From the NCBI GenBank assembly GCA_031280615.1, contig JAITGO010000020.1, forward strand, positions 1 to 64,000: DNA of 64,000 bases, in the 5' to 3' direction. Under the pieces are notes generated by a model that saw only the letters and a program-made list of their open reading frames with translations, made no database searches and was not told where the DNA came from. Position numbers and translations under genes: made by a program. Source of the DNA: Desulfobulbus sp. GTDB lineage: Bacteria; Desulfobacterota; Desulfobulbia; Desulfobulbales; Desulfobulbaceae. Of the stretch, positions 25,284 through 35,298 are shown piece by piece (position 1 is the first letter of the stretch; the number at the start of each line of letters is the position of its first letter).

Positions 25284-26222
25284 ATGCCCAATAAAATGAA
25301 GATTTTTACCGGCAACGCCAATCCGGCCATTGCCCAGGAAATCTGTGATTATCTGGGGGTGCCCCTTGGCGCGGCCGAGGTGAAGCAATTCTCCGACGGC
25401 GAAATCTCTGTCGAAATCGGTGAAAATGTTCGCGGCGCCGACGTCTTCGTCGTTCAGCCCACCTGTACCCCGGTCAACGATCACCTCATGGAATTGTTGA
25501 TCATGATCGACGCCCTGCGTCGCGCTTCCGCCCGCAGGATCACCGCAGTCATGCCTTATTACGGCTATGCCCGCCAGGACCGCAAGGTCCGCCCCAGGGT
25601 ACCGATCACCGCCAAGGCGGTCGCGGAAATGCTCATGGTGGTCGGAACCCGCAGGGTGCTGTGTATGGATCTGCACGCCGGCCAAATTCAGGGGTTTTTC
25701 AATATCCCGGTCGATCATCTGTACGCGGCGCCCATCATCTTGAAATATATCCGCGACAGGTTCACCGATGTGGTGATGGTGTCGCCCGACGCCGGCGGCG
25801 TGGAGCGGACCCGGGCTTTTGCCAAGCGCCTCAATGCCGGGCTGGCCATTATCGATAAACGTCGCGAGCGGGCCAATGAGTGCGAGGCCATGCGCGTCAT
25901 CGGCGATGTCGCCGGCAAGACGGCCATTTTGCTGGACGACATGGTCGATACCGCCGGCACACTGTGCGGCGGGGCTGAAATCCTGAAAAAAGTGGGAGCC
26001 AAGGAGGTTCATGCCTGCTGCTCTCACGGGGTGCTTTCAGGTCCGGCGGTCGAGCGGATCACCAAGTCCTGTCTGAAATCCCTGTTGGTGACGAATTCTA
26101 TCCCGCTCAAGGAGGAGGTCAGGAAGTGCGAAAAAATCACGGTCTTGTCTGTGGGCTCCTTGTTGGGCGAGGCGATCCGCAGGATCCACAATGAGGATTC
26201 CGTCAGCTATTTATTTGTTTAA
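25284..26222 (+). CDS. prs: Ribose-phosphate pyrophosphokinase (PRPP synthetase)
   Basis: Makes PRPP from ribose-5-phosphate and ATP for nucleotide, His and Trp synthesis. At 312 residues it has the usual class I length. Motifs: [12 protein letters not shown] (ATP-binding flexible region), [11 protein letters not shown], the PRPP loop [12 protein letters not shown], and the C-terminal [20 protein letters not shown]. The ATG at 25284 has GGAAAGAAG just upstream; the 24-codon extension would run through the tRNA and is rejected. It is followed by rplY after 53 bp. Confidence 0.96.
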   Translation: MPNKMKIFTGNANPAIAQEICDYLGVPLGAAEVKQFSDGEISVEIGENVRGADVFVVQPTCTPVNDHLMELLIMIDALRRASARRITAVMPYYGYARQDRKVRPRVPITAKAVAEMLMVVGTRRVLCMDLHAGQIQGFFNIPVDHLYAAPIILKYIRDRFTDVVMVSPDAGGVERTRAFAKRLNAGLAIIDKRRERANECEAMRVIGDVAGKTAILLDDMVDTAGTLCGGAEILKKVGAKEVHACCSHGVLSGPAVERITKSCLKSLLVTNSIPLKEEVRKCEKITVLSVGSLLGEAIRRIHNEDSVSYLFV

Positions 26223-26275
26223 CTTCGATTTTTACTAACGAGTTGCTAGAGTCCCGGAGAAAGGGGGAGGTTTGT

Positions 26276-26833
26276 ATGTTACAGGTACGTATGGATTCCA
26301 AGGTGCGCACGGTTTTTGGCAAGGGTCCGATGCGGCAGTTGCGAATGGGCGAGATTACGCCCGGCAATTTGTACAGCGGTGGCAAGCCCCCTGTTTCCCT
26401 GCAGTTCGAGACGCCGAGGCTGTATAAAGACCTTCTGTTCATCCATGGCCGTAATGCGGTCGTCAGCCTGCAGGTCGAGGGCGATAACGCTGGCGAGCGG
26501 CACGTGCTGGTCCAAGAGATCCAGAAAGATCCGACCACCGGCCATCTGCTCCATATCGATTTTCTCGAGATCGATTTGCAGAAGGCCGCCAAATTCACCG
26601 TGCCGATTGAGTACGTCGGTACCGCCAAGGGCGTCGATTTGGGTGGCGAGTTGCAGGTTTACAAACATACCGTGCAATTGCGCGGTTGTCCGCTCGACAT
26701 TCCCGATGTTATCAGTGTCGATATCACTCCCCTGGAGCAGGGAGGGGCGGGCTTGACCTATGGCGATCTGACGCTGCCGGCCAAAGTTGAAATGCTGGAG
26801 AAGAGCAGTGTAACCTGCGTGGCCGTTCAATAA
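26276..26833 (+). CDS. rplY: 50S ribosomal protein bL25 (Ctc/TL5 long form)
   Basis: A 185-residue long-form bL25. It has an N-terminal 5S-rRNA-binding domain (to about 95, including VLVQEIQKDPTTGHLLHIDFLEID) and a C-terminal beta domain (FTVPIEYVGTAKG...DVISVDITPLEQGG). The ATG at 26276 follows a very strong ribosome binding site, AGGGGGAGG (26262-26270). A strong terminator lies 54 bp after the stop, although pth starts just beyond it. The long form with the C-terminal domain is linked to general stress in Bacillus (Ctc). Confidence 0.93.
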   Translation: MLQVRMDSKVRTVFGKGPMRQLRMGEITPGNLYSGGKPPVSLQFETPRLYKDLLFIHGRNAVVSLQVEGDNAGERHVLVQEIQKDPTTGHLLHIDFLEIDLQKAAKFTVPIEYVGTAKGVDLGGELQVYKHTVQLRGCPLDIPDVISVDITPLEQGGAGLTYGDLTLPAKVEMLEKSSVTCVAVQ

Positions 26834-26886
26834 CGAGCGCGATTGTCTTTTTTCGGGACGGCATCCGCTGCTGTCCGAGTTACCGA

Positions 26887-26919
26887 CGAGCCGAAAGAAT
26901 TTTTCGGCTCGTTTTTTTT
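26887..26919 (+). terminator. Intrinsic terminator between rplY and pth
   Basis: CGAGCCGAAA (26887-26896) pairs with TTTTCGGCTCG (26901-26911) around a short loop, followed by eight T (26912-26919). It ends 20 bp before the pth start, so pth probably depends on read-through or a weak promoter overlapping the terminator. Confidence 0.9.
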
Positions 26920-26939
26920 ATTTTTTCCTCTGTGCTACC

Positions 26940-27530
26940 ATGGCGGATCGTCGTTTTTTGCTAGCAGGCCTCGGAAACCCCGGTCGGGAATATCAGCTGA
27001 CACGGCACAATATCGGTTTTTTGTTCATCGACCATATTGCCGGCAACCACGGCTGGCAGGTCGATTCGCTCAAGATGCAGGGATTTTATTGCCAGGGACG
27101 GGCATGGGGCGGGCAGATTTTCTTGCTCAAGCCGCAAACCTACATGAACCGTTCCGGCGAATGCGTCCGTTCCTTCCTCGATTACTTCAAGATTCCTCCC
27201 GATCATCTCCTAGTGTTGCACGACGACATCGATCTGGCGGCGGGTCGGATCAAACTGGTGGCCCGCGGCGGTGCCGGCGGTCATAACGGTATTCGCTCCA
27301 TCATCCAGCATCTCGGCACCCAGGATTTCGCCCGGATGAAAATCGGCATCGGCCGCCCTCAAACGGGTGCAGAAGAGAGAGGGCAGCCAGTCGATCAATT
27401 CGTGCTCTCCCGTTTTACTGGAGACGAGCAGCTTCTGTTCGATCAGCGAAAATCTTTGGTGGCCGAGGCCAGCGAATTGTTTATCCGTGAAGGGATAGAC
27501 ATCTGCATGAACCGGATTAACGGACGATAA
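26940..27530 (+). CDS. pth: Peptidyl-tRNA hydrolase
   Basis: Releases tRNA from peptidyl-tRNA that has dropped off ribosomes. A 196-residue protein with the Pth signatures AGLGNPGREYQLTRHNIGF (catalytic His in TRHN), KPQTYMNRSG and VLHDDIDLAAGRIKLVARGGAGGHNG. The ATG at 26940 follows closely on the rplY terminator, with no clear Shine-Dalgarno because the region is the terminator's T tract. The rplY-pth order is conserved in many bacteria. Confidence 0.95.
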   Translation: MADRRFLLAGLGNPGREYQLTRHNIGFLFIDHIAGNHGWQVDSLKMQGFYCQGRAWGGQIFLLKPQTYMNRSGECVRSFLDYFKIPPDHLLVLHDDIDLAAGRIKLVARGGAGGHNGIRSIIQHLGTQDFARMKIGIGRPQTGAEERGQPVDQFVLSRFTGDEQLLFDQRKSLVAEASELFIREGIDICMNRINGR

Positions 27531-27633
27531 TCCGGTTCGGATAATTGCCTTTCCGGCGAAACGAAGGCCAATGCGCTGCTTTCCCGCGGTTCTGACGCAT
27601 GCGAAGCAATCCTCTGGCAAAGAGAGACAGTCT

Positions 27634-27662
27634 TTGCGAAAAAAGAAAAAATATGGTAGTAT
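27634..27662 (+). promoter_or_regulatory. Candidate sigma-70 promoter for carD
   Basis: TTGCGA (27634-27639), a 17-bp A-rich spacer, then TAGTAT (27657-27662); both hexamers match the consensus at four of six positions. An overlapping TATAGT (27660-27665) is an alternative -10. It lies about 70 bp upstream of the carD start in an otherwise empty 204-bp gap. Confidence 0.35.
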
Positions 27663-27734
27663 AGTGTTTTAAGAGTGCAGTCGATAATGCGCTTTTTCAG
27701 TCGGTGCGGGTCTCTCTAGTGTTCGGAGGAGCAT

Positions 27735-28214
27735 GTGTTTGCAGAAGGTGACATGGCTGTCTATCCAGCCCACGGAGTCGGGCTCATCGAGGCCATAGAA
27801 ACACAGACCATTGGCGGGATTGATCAGCGGTTTTACGTGATGAAAATCCTGGATAACGACATGACGATCATGATTCCGATCGCCACGAGTTCCAAATTCG
27901 GCCTGCGGGCGATCATCCCCCAGGAAGAGGTTCCCAGGGTCATCGATATTCTGAAGGAGCGCGACGTCAAGATAACCGCGCAAACTTGGAATCGCCGTTA
28001 TCGCGAATACATGGAAAAGATCAAGACGGGCTCGGTGTTTGAGGTGGCCGTGGTCCTGCGGGATCTTTTCCTGCTGAAGGAGGATAAAGAGCTCTCCTAC
28101 GGCGAGCGAAAGATGTTGGACACCGCCAAAAATTTGTTGATCAAGGAATTGTCGCTGGCCAAGCAGATGGAAGAGGCCAAGATAGAACAACAGATCGAGA
28201 AGCTTTTTTGCTGA
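27735..28214 (+). CDS. carD: CarD/CdnL-family RNA polymerase-binding regulator
   Basis: A 159-residue protein. It has an N-terminal Tudor-like RNA-polymerase interaction domain (GDMAVYPAHGVGLIEAIET, typical of CarD and TRCF-RID) and a C-terminal helical DNA-binding domain (LRDLFLLKEDKELSYGERKMLDTAKNLL). CarD/CdnL stabilises open complexes, notably at rRNA promoters, and is broadly retained in Desulfobacterota. The start is GTG at 27735, with GGAGGA at 27725-27730 and four-base spacing; the nearby ATG at 27733 is out of frame. An rluD-like gene follows 22 bp later. Confidence 0.93.
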   Translation: MFAEGDMAVYPAHGVGLIEAIETQTIGGIDQRFYVMKILDNDMTIMIPIATSSKFGLRAIIPQEEVPRVIDILKERDVKITAQTWNRRYREYMEKIKTGSVFEVAVVLRDLFLLKEDKELSYGERKMLDTAKNLLIKELSLAKQMEEAKIEQQIEKLFC

Positions 28215-28236
28215 TGGTCGTTGTCCCTTGTCGCCC

Positions 28237-29220
28237 ATGACTGGAGCGGGGAACGAATCAACGCCGCCTGTTGACGACGAGCCCGTTGCGGCTTTGCCGG
28301 CGGCCTTTGTCATCACTTCGGTCGATGCCGGCCTGCGGCTCGACCATTTCCTCACCGGTAGATATCCCGAATATACCCGTTCCGCGTTGAACAAATTGAT
28401 TGCCGCCTCCCTGGTACTGGTCGACGGCAGCCAGGTCAAGGCCGGATACCGTTTACGGGAGCGGGAAACCGTCACCGTTGTCCTGCCAGCGCCGGAACCC
28501 CTCGATCTCACCCCTGAAAAGATAGAATTTTCGGTACTGCACGAGGATGCCCATATCCTCGTCATCAATAAACCGCCCGGTCTGGTCGTGCATCCCGCCG
28601 GCGGTCATCGTAGCGGCACCCTGGTGCACGGCTTGCTGCACCTGTGCAGGGAATTGCCCGCTGCTGACGCCGGGCGGCCGGGCATTGTTCATCGCTTGGA
28701 CAAAGACACCTCGGGGGTGATGCTGGTGGCCAAGACAGAGCTCGCCCTGCGGGTGCTGATGGCTGACTTCAAGGACCGCAAGATCCACAAGACCTACCAC
28801 GCGCTGCTGCTTCGCTGCCCCCGGGACAACGAGGGCAGGGTGAGCTCTCCGATTGGCCGTCACCCGGTTGACCGCAAGAAGATGGCGGTCAGGCCGGTGC
28901 ACGGCAAACATGCGGCGACCAATTGGCGGGTGCTCGAGCGTTTTGCCAACGGCTGGGGTTGGGCGGAGATCGAGATCGAGACCGGCCGGACCCACCAGAT
29001 CCGGGTGCACATGGCCTCGATCAAGTCGCCGGTTGCCGGGGACGCGCTTTACGGCGGAAGCGTGGATCGGCGTGCGATCATCAGGCCGCTGCGCCAGATG
29101 CTGCACGCCAGTACCCTGCGGTTTCGGCACCCCGTGAACGGCGAGACCCTGCGATGCACGGCGCCCTTGGCCGAGGACATGCAGCAGGTGCTGACAGCAC
29201 TCCGTGGAATCGGCTCGTGA
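28237..29220 (+). CDS. rluD: RluA-family 23S rRNA pseudouridine synthase (RluD-like)
   Basis: A 327-residue protein with an N-terminal S4 RNA-binding domain (LRLDHFLTGRYPEYTRSALNKLI) and an RluA-type catalytic domain. The catalytic Asp is in GIVHRLDKDTSGVMLVA, and the domain also has ETGRTHQIRVHM. S4 plus RluA domains suggest RluD-type modification of helix 69 of 23S rRNA, but RluC cannot be excluded. The first 25 residues are a variable Pro/Ala-rich leader. An in-frame TTG at 28228 is an alternative start. Its TGA overlaps the GTG of coaE. Confidence 0.9.
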   Translation: MTGAGNESTPPVDDEPVAALPAAFVITSVDAGLRLDHFLTGRYPEYTRSALNKLIAASLVLVDGSQVKAGYRLRERETVTVVLPAPEPLDLTPEKIEFSVLHEDAHILVINKPPGLVVHPAGGHRSGTLVHGLLHLCRELPAADAGRPGIVHRLDKDTSGVMLVAKTELALRVLMADFKDRKIHKTYHALLLRCPRDNEGRVSSPIGRHPVDRKKMAVRPVHGKHAATNWRVLERFANGWGWAEIEIETGRTHQIRVHMASIKSPVAGDALYGGSVDRRAIIRPLRQMLHASTLRFRHPVNGETLRCTAPLAEDMQQVLTALRGIGS

Positions 29221-29843
29221 AGCCCTGGATTCTCGGCATTACCGGCGGCATCGGCTCGGGCAAAAGTTCTGTGGGGCGCTTGTTGGCCAGTTATTGCCTG
29301 GCGCCGCTCATTGATGTCGATCAATGCTGCCGGCATCTCCTTGAAACCGGCCAACCGGGCTGGCAAGCGCTGCGCGCGGCTTTCGGTCCTGCATATTTTC
29401 TGCCCGACGGCGGGGTCGACCGAATCGCCTTGCGACGGCGCATTTTCGAGGATGCGGACATCCGCCGGCAGGTCGACGGCCTCCTTCACCCTCTGGCCCG
29501 CGAGGCACTCCGGACCGAGATCGGCCACCAGCACTCCGAGCTGGTCCTGGTTGAGATCCCCCTGCTGTTTGAGGCCGGGTGGCGCGGTGAAGTGGACGAG
29601 GTGCTGGTGATTTATGCCCGGCGCGGTGCCCGTTGCTGCCGGATCATGCGGCGTGATGGGGCGAGTCGCCGGGAGGCGGCCCGGGCCATCGCCGCGCAGA
29701 TGAGCCTTGAAGAGAAAGCCGCGTGCGCCGAACTGGTGATCGACAATAGCCGACAGTGGACCGAGAGCCGCGTCAGAGTCGTTGCCTTGGGCGACGCCCT
29801 GGCGTGTCGAATCCCCGGTCGATTGCGCAAAGAAAGTTCTTGA
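29217..29843 (+). CDS. coaE: Dephospho-CoA kinase
   Basis: The last step of CoA synthesis, phosphorylating dephospho-CoA. A 208-residue P-loop kinase with GITGGIGSGKSSVGRLLA at residues 7-24, the substrate segment DVDQCCRHLL, and LVEIPLLFEAGWR with VYARRGARCCRIMRRDGAS. The start is GTG at 29217, overlapping the upstream TGA (GTGA), which implies translational coupling. The frame extends further upstream but only as a shadow of the pseudouridine synthase gene. Confidence 0.93.
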   Translation: MKPWILGITGGIGSGKSSVGRLLASYCLAPLIDVDQCCRHLLETGQPGWQALRAAFGPAYFLPDGGVDRIALRRRIFEDADIRRQVDGLLHPLAREALRTEIGHQHSELVLVEIPLLFEAGWRGEVDEVLVIYARRGARCCRIMRRDGASRREAARAIAAQMSLEEKAACAELVIDNSRQWTESRVRVVALGDALACRIPGRLRKESS

Positions 29844-29868
29844 CAGCGGCACGGGAAACAAATATTTA
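29840..29868 (+). promoter_or_regulatory. Candidate promoter of the rho leader
   Basis: A perfect -35 TTGACA (29840-29845), overlapping the coaE stop, with a 17-bp spacer and TATTTA (29863-29868) as a weak -10. It would give a roughly 330-nt rho leader. The 363-bp gap 29844-30206 holds no credible gene. In other bacteria rho is autoregulated through termination in a long leader, which would fit, but no specific element is recognised here. Confidence 0.4.
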
Positions 29869-30206
29869 AGTGACATCTCAGCAGGCTCGGATAGAGTCTG
29901 TCGTTTTCTTGTTCTGTTACTTCACGCTGAAAATATATTCGATTCCTTGAATCACGCCCCATGCGCTGCCCGATACAGGGGCAGCAACCGGATATTTGTT
30001 TGCGCATCTCTGATGCACCATCGCATCCGGCCGAGCCTGGCGCACGATAACCGCCTCATTCTATTCGCATCGGTACTCGACACCCACATTGAGAACAGGA
30101 AGGCAAGTTTCTTTTGCCGCTGCTTATCTTCCTGCAACTTCCATAATGACAAATGATACCCTTCGGCGGTTCGTTGTGCTGACCACCTTGGAGGAAAGAT
30201 TGGTCC

Positions 30207-31454
30207 ATGAATCCCACTGAACTCAAGAATAAAAAAATAAAAGACCTAGTCAGCCTCGCCGCCTCCCTCAATATCGAGGGATACAGCAATATGACCAAGC
30301 AGGAATTGATCTTCGCCATTCTCAAGGAACAGGCGGATGAGGACGGCAAGCTGCGGGGCAGCGGCGTTCTGGAGATCCTGCAGGACGGTTTCGGCTTTCT
30401 GCGCGCCCCGGACTACAATTATCTGCCAGGGCCGGACGATATTTATGTCTCGCCATCGCAGATCCGCCGCCTCAACCTTCGCACCGGCGACACCGTGGAA
30501 GGAGAGGTGAGGGCGCCCAAGGACAACGAGCGCTATTTCGCCCTGCTTAAGGTCGACACCATCAACTATGAGTTGCCCGAGGCGGCGAAAAACAAGACCG
30601 CCTTCATCAACCTGACCCCCCTGCACCCGGATCAGTTGATCAACCTGGAAACAACACCGGACAATCTCTCCATGCGGGTGCTCAATATCACCGCTCCGCT
30701 CGGCAAGGGGCAGCGTGGGTTGATCGTGGCACCGCCCCGGACCGGCAAAACGGTGCTGATGCAGAAAATTGCCAACTCGATCGTTGCCAACCACAAGGAG
30801 ATCATCCTCATTGTGCTGCTCATCGACGAGCGGCCGGAAGAGGTTACGGACATGAAGCGGAGCGTGGCCGCCGAGGTGGTCAGCTCCACCTTCGACGAGC
30901 CGCCGCAGCGCCACATCCAGGTGGCGGAGATGGTGATCCAGAAGGCACAGCGCCTGGTGGAACACAAGAAGGACGTGGTCATCCTGCTCGATTCCATCAC
31001 CCGCCTGGCTAGGGCCTACAACACGGTTACCCCGGCTTCGGGCAAGATCCTGTCCGGTGGTGTCGAGGCCAATGCCCTGCACCGCCCTAAGCGGTTTTTC
31101 GGGGCTGCTCGCAACGTCGAGGAGGGCGGCAGCCTGACCATCCTGGCCACCGCCCTGATCGATACCGGCAGCCGCATGGACGAGGTCATCTTCGAGGAAT
31201 TCAAGGGCACGGGCAACATGGAGATCGTGCTGGACCGCAAGATGGCCAACCGGCGCATCTATCCCGCCATCGATATCCAGAAGTCCGGGACCCGCAAGGA
31301 AGATTTACTCCTGCCTCCCGAGGATCTCAACCGCATCTGGATCCTGCGCAAGTTGCTCTCTTCAATGAATCCTGCCGACGCCATGGAGTTTCTCCTCGAC
31401 AAAATGGGCCAAACCAAGACCAATCAGGAGTTTTTCGCCTCCATGAACCGGTAG
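30207..31454 (+). CDS. rho: Transcription termination factor Rho
   Basis: A 415-residue hexameric RNA helicase. An N-terminal helical domain ([21 protein letters not shown]) is followed by the cold-shock-like primary RNA site ([22 protein letters not shown]), Walker [11 protein letters not shown], Walker [17 protein letters not shown], and the Q/R loops ([21 protein letters not shown]). Length and motifs match the compact Rho without insertion domains. The start ATG at 30207 has GGAGG about 14 bases upstream (TTGGAGGAAAGATTGGTCC). rpmE follows after 96 bp, a widely conserved pairing. Confidence 0.97.
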   Translation: MNPTELKNKKIKDLVSLAASLNIEGYSNMTKQELIFAILKEQADEDGKLRGSGVLEILQDGFGFLRAPDYNYLPGPDDIYVSPSQIRRLNLRTGDTVEGEVRAPKDNERYFALLKVDTINYELPEAAKNKTAFINLTPLHPDQLINLETTPDNLSMRVLNITAPLGKGQRGLIVAPPRTGKTVLMQKIANSIVANHKEIILIVLLIDERPEEVTDMKRSVAAEVVSSTFDEPPQRHIQVAEMVIQKAQRLVEHKKDVVILLDSITRLARAYNTVTPASGKILSGGVEANALHRPKRFFGAARNVEEGGSLTILATALIDTGSRMDEVIFEEFKGTGNMEIVLDRKMANRRIYPAIDIQKSGTRKEDLLLPPEDLNRIWILRKLLSSMNPADAMEFLLDKMGQTKTNQEFFASMNR

Positions 31455-31550
31455 CGCTTGTTTTTTCTTTGAAGAAACGGCGAAAAAAGATATAGTTTCA
31501 GCTTTTGATTATTCTTCATCAAGGCCATCTTTGTCCAAGGAGTGTTTGCC

Positions 31551-31769
31551 ATGAAAACCGATATCCATCCCACCTATCATAAGATCACCGCTGTTTGTGC
31601 CTGCGGCAACGAACTCGAACTCGGTTCCGTGATGAACGAAGTACGGGTTGAAATCTGTTCCGCCTGCCATCCTTTCTTTACCGGAAAGCAGAAATTGATC
31701 GATACTGCCGGGCGGATTGAAAAATTCAAAAAGAAATATGCCAACTACCAGGGCGGCAAAAAGAAATAA
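31551..31769 (+). CDS. rpmE: 50S ribosomal protein bL31, zinc-binding (C+) form
   Basis: 72 residues. The zinc site is intact, with Cys in [12 protein letters not shown] and [14 protein letters not shown], so this is the C+ form that binds zinc instead of the zinc-independent paralogue used under zinc limitation. The ATG at 31551 has AAGGAG (31537-31542) eight bases upstream; an earlier GTG at 31542 lies inside that site and is rejected. It lies between rho and prfA. Confidence 0.95.
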   Translation: MKTDIHPTYHKITAVCACGNELELGSVMNEVRVEICSACHPFFTGKQKLIDTAGRIEKFKKKYANYQGGKKK

Positions 31770-32017
31770 AACGGGCATCGCCTTTTTCCTCTCCCCCTCC
31801 TGATCCCGGTCCTTTTGCCGACCGTGTCGCTCCCAAAAACCGGGGCTGCGGTGGCGGATGCGCGCCGGGACTTGAGGGATTTTCTTTTTCAGCGTTTTGG
31901 GCACGCAGGGGCTGGTTTTCCCGACAAGGGGACGGCAAGGTGGCGGATCGTGTTTCGACCCCCGTCCCGTTTGCCCTCGTTCACCCCTTTTTTCTTCAAG
32001 GTTCCTGCAGGGCGGGT

Positions 32018-33088
32018 ATGTTCGACAATCTCCGAGACATCGACGAAAAACTGGGCGCCTTGGAGCGGCAGCTTTCCGACCCGTCCCTGGTGAGCGATCA
32101 GCAACGGTACCGGGAGGTGGTTCGCGAACACGCCCAAGTCGCGAAAATAGCCGAGTTGTATGCGGCCTACACCTCGGTCTGCGCCCAGATTGCCGACAGT
32201 CAGGAGTTGGTCCGCACCGAGCAAGACGATCCCGATTTGGTGGCCCTAGCCAAGGCGGAACTGGAAGACCTGGCCCTCAAACAAGAGGAATTGGAAAAGG
32301 CGATCCACATCCGCCTGCTACCCAAGGATCCCAACGACGAGAAGAATATCTTCCTGGAGATCAGAGCAGGGACCGGTGGCGACGAAGCGGCCCTGTTTGT
32401 GGCCGATCTCTTTCGCATGTACAGCCGCTACGCCGAAATGCAGGGCTGGCGGGTCGAAGTAATGAGCTCCAACCCCATCGGGATCGGCGGGTTCAAGGAG
32501 ATCATCGCCTTGATCAGCGGCCAGCAGGTCTACTCCCGGTTGAAGTACGAATCGGGCGTGCACCGGGTGCAACGGGTGCCGGACACCGAAACCCAGGGGC
32601 GCATCCACACCTCGGCGGTGACCGTCGCCATCATTCCCGAGGCCGAGGAGGTCGACCTGCACATCGAACCCAATGAGTTGAAATTCGATGTCTATCGGTC
32701 GTCGGGCCCCGGCGGCCAATCGGTCAATACCACCGACTCCGCGGTACGGGTCACCCATCTGCCCACCGGCCTGGTGGTTACCTGCCAGGACGAGAAATCT
32801 CAGCACAAAAATAAGGCCAAGGCGCTGCAGGTTCTGCGCGCCCGCCTGCTCGACCGGATGGAGCAGGAACGGCATGACCGGATTTCCGAAGAACGGAAGA
32901 GCCAGGTCGGCTCCGGCGACCGGAGCGAACGGATTCGCACCTACAATTTTCCCCAGGGCAGAGTCACGGATCACCGCATCAACCTGACCATCTATCGTCT
33001 GGACCAGGTGATGGCCGGGGTGATCGACGATGTCATCGTGCCGCTGATCACCCACTATCAGACCGAAGCCCTGAAATCGGTCCATTGA
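32018..33088 (+). CDS. prfA: Peptide chain release factor 1
   Basis: A 356-residue RF1 reading UAA and UAG. The GGQ peptidyl-hydrolysis motif is in [16 protein letters not shown], and the codon-recognition region follows [21 protein letters not shown]. The ATG at 32018 ([12 protein letters not shown]) gives the normal family length; the 26-codon upstream extension is not conserved. The 248 bp before it hold no gene. prmC, which methylates the GGQ glutamine, starts 10 bp after the stop, so enzyme and substrate are co-expressed. Confidence 0.96.
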   Translation: MFDNLRDIDEKLGALERQLSDPSLVSDQQRYREVVREHAQVAKIAELYAAYTSVCAQIADSQELVRTEQDDPDLVALAKAELEDLALKQEELEKAIHIRLLPKDPNDEKNIFLEIRAGTGGDEAALFVADLFRMYSRYAEMQGWRVEVMSSNPIGIGGFKEIIALISGQQVYSRLKYESGVHRVQRVPDTETQGRIHTSAVTVAIIPEAEEVDLHIEPNELKFDVYRSSGPGGQSVNTTDSAVRVTHLPTGLVVTCQDEKSQHKNKAKALQVLRARLLDRMEQERHDRISEERKSQVGSGDRSERIRTYNFPQGRVTDHRINLTIYRLDQVMAGVIDDVIVPLITHYQTEALKSVH

Positions 33089-33098
33089 CCGGCGGGCC

Positions 33099-33953
33099 AT
33101 GCGGATCGATACCCTCCTGGCCGAGGCGACGGCCCGGCTGCTTGCCGCCGGCGTTACCGATGCGGCCTTGGATGCCCGGCTGCTTCTGCAGCACCTGACC
33201 GGATGGAATCGCAGCCAGATGATCTTGCACGCCGGCCAGCCGGTGGACGAGGCGATTTCGGTCCGCTATCAGGAGTTGATTGCCCGCCGTTGCCAACGAA
33301 TTCCCCTACAGCACCTGACCGGTCTGCAGGAATTCTGGTCGCTTGATTTCGCGGTGTCGCCGGCAGTGCTCATTCCTCGACCCGAGACCGAATTCCTCCT
33401 GGAACAAGTGCTGGCGGAATGCAGGCAGACCGGGATTGCCCATGCCCTCGATCTCTGCACCGGCAGCGGGGCGATCGCGGTGGTCCTGGCCAGGGAGTTG
33501 GGCTGCTCAGTGGTGGCCGCCGATATTTCCGAGGCTGCCCTGCGGGTGGCACGGGAAAACAGCGCTCGGCACATGGTCACCGATTTGGTGTCGCCTGTGT
33601 GCTGCGATCTGTTTGCTGCCCTGAATGGTTGCCGCCCCTTTGATCTGATTGTCAGCAATCCGCCCTATGTCGCCGAGGAGGAGGTCGACGGCCTCGAGCC
33701 GGAGGTCGCCATGGCCGAACCCCGCCTCGCCCTGTCGGGCGGTCCGGGCGGGATGCACTGCATCGAGCGGATTGCGAGAGCGGCCTGCCGCCACCTGCGT
33801 CCGGGCGGTTGGATTTTTTTGGAAATCGGCGCCGATCAAGGGGGAAAGGCGGCCCGCCTTTTCCGGTCGACCGTGCCGGGATACGGCCGGGTCCTGGTTA
33901 GCAACGACTGGGCCGGCCGCCCCCGGATTCTGCGGGCCCGCCATGAACCCTAA
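33099..33953 (+). CDS. prmC: Release factor glutamine methyltransferase
   Basis: Methylates the Gln of the GGQ motif in RF1 and RF2. A 284-residue protein with an N-terminal helical RF-binding domain, SAM motif I ALDLCTGSGAIAVVLARE, and the catalytic motif SNPPYVAEEEVDGL (NPPY at about 186-189). The segment VLIPRPETEFLLE before motif I is the usual PrmC signature. It is co-directional with and 10 bp after prfA. murA follows after 61 bp. Confidence 0.95.
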   Translation: MRIDTLLAEATARLLAAGVTDAALDARLLLQHLTGWNRSQMILHAGQPVDEAISVRYQELIARRCQRIPLQHLTGLQEFWSLDFAVSPAVLIPRPETEFLLEQVLAECRQTGIAHALDLCTGSGAIAVVLARELGCSVVAADISEAALRVARENSARHMVTDLVSPVCCDLFAALNGCRPFDLIVSNPPYVAEEEVDGLEPEVAMAEPRLALSGGPGGMHCIERIARAACRHLRPGGWIFLEIGADQGGKAARLFRSTVPGYGRVLVSNDWAGRPRILRARHEP

Positions 33954-34014
33954 CCCTGGCCGCGCGGCAGGATGCCGTTGCGGATCGTCTCGTTTTTCTT
34001 TCTGAACACGCCTT

Positions 34015-35298
34015 ATGGATCAACTCATCATCGAGGGCGGAACGCCCCTGTACGGCACGGTGGCCATCAGCGGCGCCAAAAATGCGGCGCTGCCCCTCAT
34101 CGCCGCCACTCTGCTTGCTCCCGGTTGGCATACCCTGCACAATGTCCCGGATCTGCGCGATACCAGGACGATGCTCAATCTCCTGGAGATTCTGGGGGCG
34201 CGATGGGAGCGCCAGGGAAAAACGGTTCGGATCAACAGCGACCGACTCACCGGAGTGGAAGCGCCGTACGACCTAGTCAAAACCATGCGAGCCTCGGTGC
34301 TGGTGCTGGGGCCGCTGCTGGCGCGTTCCGGTTTTGCCCGGGTGTCGCTGCCGGGCGGCTGCGCCATCGGTGCCCGGCCGATCAATTTCCATCTCAAGGG
34401 CTTTGAAAAATTGGGGGTGACCACCCATCTTGAGCAGGGCTATGTGGAGGCGGCGGTCGAAGGGCGGATGGGCGGCGGGACGGTCTATTTCGACATCCCC
34501 TCGGTGACCGGCACCGAAAACGTGCTCATGGCATCGGTCATGGCCAAGGGCGAAACGGTGATCAAGAATGCCGCCAAGGAGCCCGAAGTCGGCAATCTGG
34601 TCGACATGCTGGTGGGCATGGGGGCCGAGATCGACGGCAAGGATACCGACCGGCTGGTGGTCCATGGGGTCGAGCGGCTCCATGCTGCCGAATCGACCAT
34701 TATTCCCGACCGGATCGAGACCGGCACCTACATGATCGCCACCGCGGCAGCTGGCGGCAGGATCACCCTGACCGGTTGCACCCCGGCCCACCTGCCGGCA
34801 CTGACCGAGAAACTGCTGCTCTGCGGGGTGGCCATCGAAACGACCGACGATTCGCTGACCGTCTCCTGTCCGGAGCTCGACGGCCGCAACATCTGCCGCC
34901 CGTGCAGCGTCGACATCACCACCTTGCCGTACCCCGGCTTTCCCACCGACCTCCAGGCCCAGTTCATGGCCTTGATGGTCCTGGGGAACGGGACCTCCAT
35001 CATCCACGAGACCATTTTTGAAAACCGGTTCATGCACGTGGCCGAACTCAAGCGCATGGGAGCGGACATCACCATTGAAGGCTCACGGGCCGTGGTCCGA
35101 GGCATCGGCCGCGACAAGCTGTGCGGCGCGCCGGTCATGGCCACCGATCTGCGCGCTTCGGCATCGCTGGTGATTGCCGGCCTCGCCGCCGGCGGCACCA
35201 CCAATATCTCCAGGATTTACCACCTTGAGCGGGGATATGAGAACATGGTGGAAAAAATGCAAGGACTCGGCGCCAAAGTGAGAAAGGTCAGGGAGTAG
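34015..35298 (+). CDS. murA: UDP-N-acetylglucosamine 1-carboxyvinyltransferase
   Basis: First committed step of peptidoglycan synthesis, transferring enolpyruvate from PEP to UDP-GlcNAc. A 427-residue EPT-fold protein beginning [24 protein letters not shown]. The active-site loop is [13 protein letters not shown], with the usual Cys (the fosfomycin target) present and not replaced by Asp, so fosfomycin sensitivity would be expected from this enzyme. It is the last gene of the plus-strand housekeeping block, and its stop overlaps the convergent kinase gene by 11 bp. Confidence 0.96.
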   Translation: MDQLIIEGGTPLYGTVAISGAKNAALPLIAATLLAPGWHTLHNVPDLRDTRTMLNLLEILGARWERQGKTVRINSDRLTGVEAPYDLVKTMRASVLVLGPLLARSGFARVSLPGGCAIGARPINFHLKGFEKLGVTTHLEQGYVEAAVEGRMGGGTVYFDIPSVTGTENVLMASVMAKGETVIKNAAKEPEVGNLVDMLVGMGAEIDGKDTDRLVVHGVERLHAAESTIIPDRIETGTYMIATAAAGGRITLTGCTPAHLPALTEKLLLCGVAIETTDDSLTVSCPELDGRNICRPCSVDITTLPYPGFPTDLQAQFMALMVLGNGTSIIHETIFENRFMHVAELKRMGADITIEGSRAVVRGIGRDKLCGAPVMATDLRASASLVIAGLAAGGTTNISRIYHLERGYENMVEKMQGLGAKVRKVRE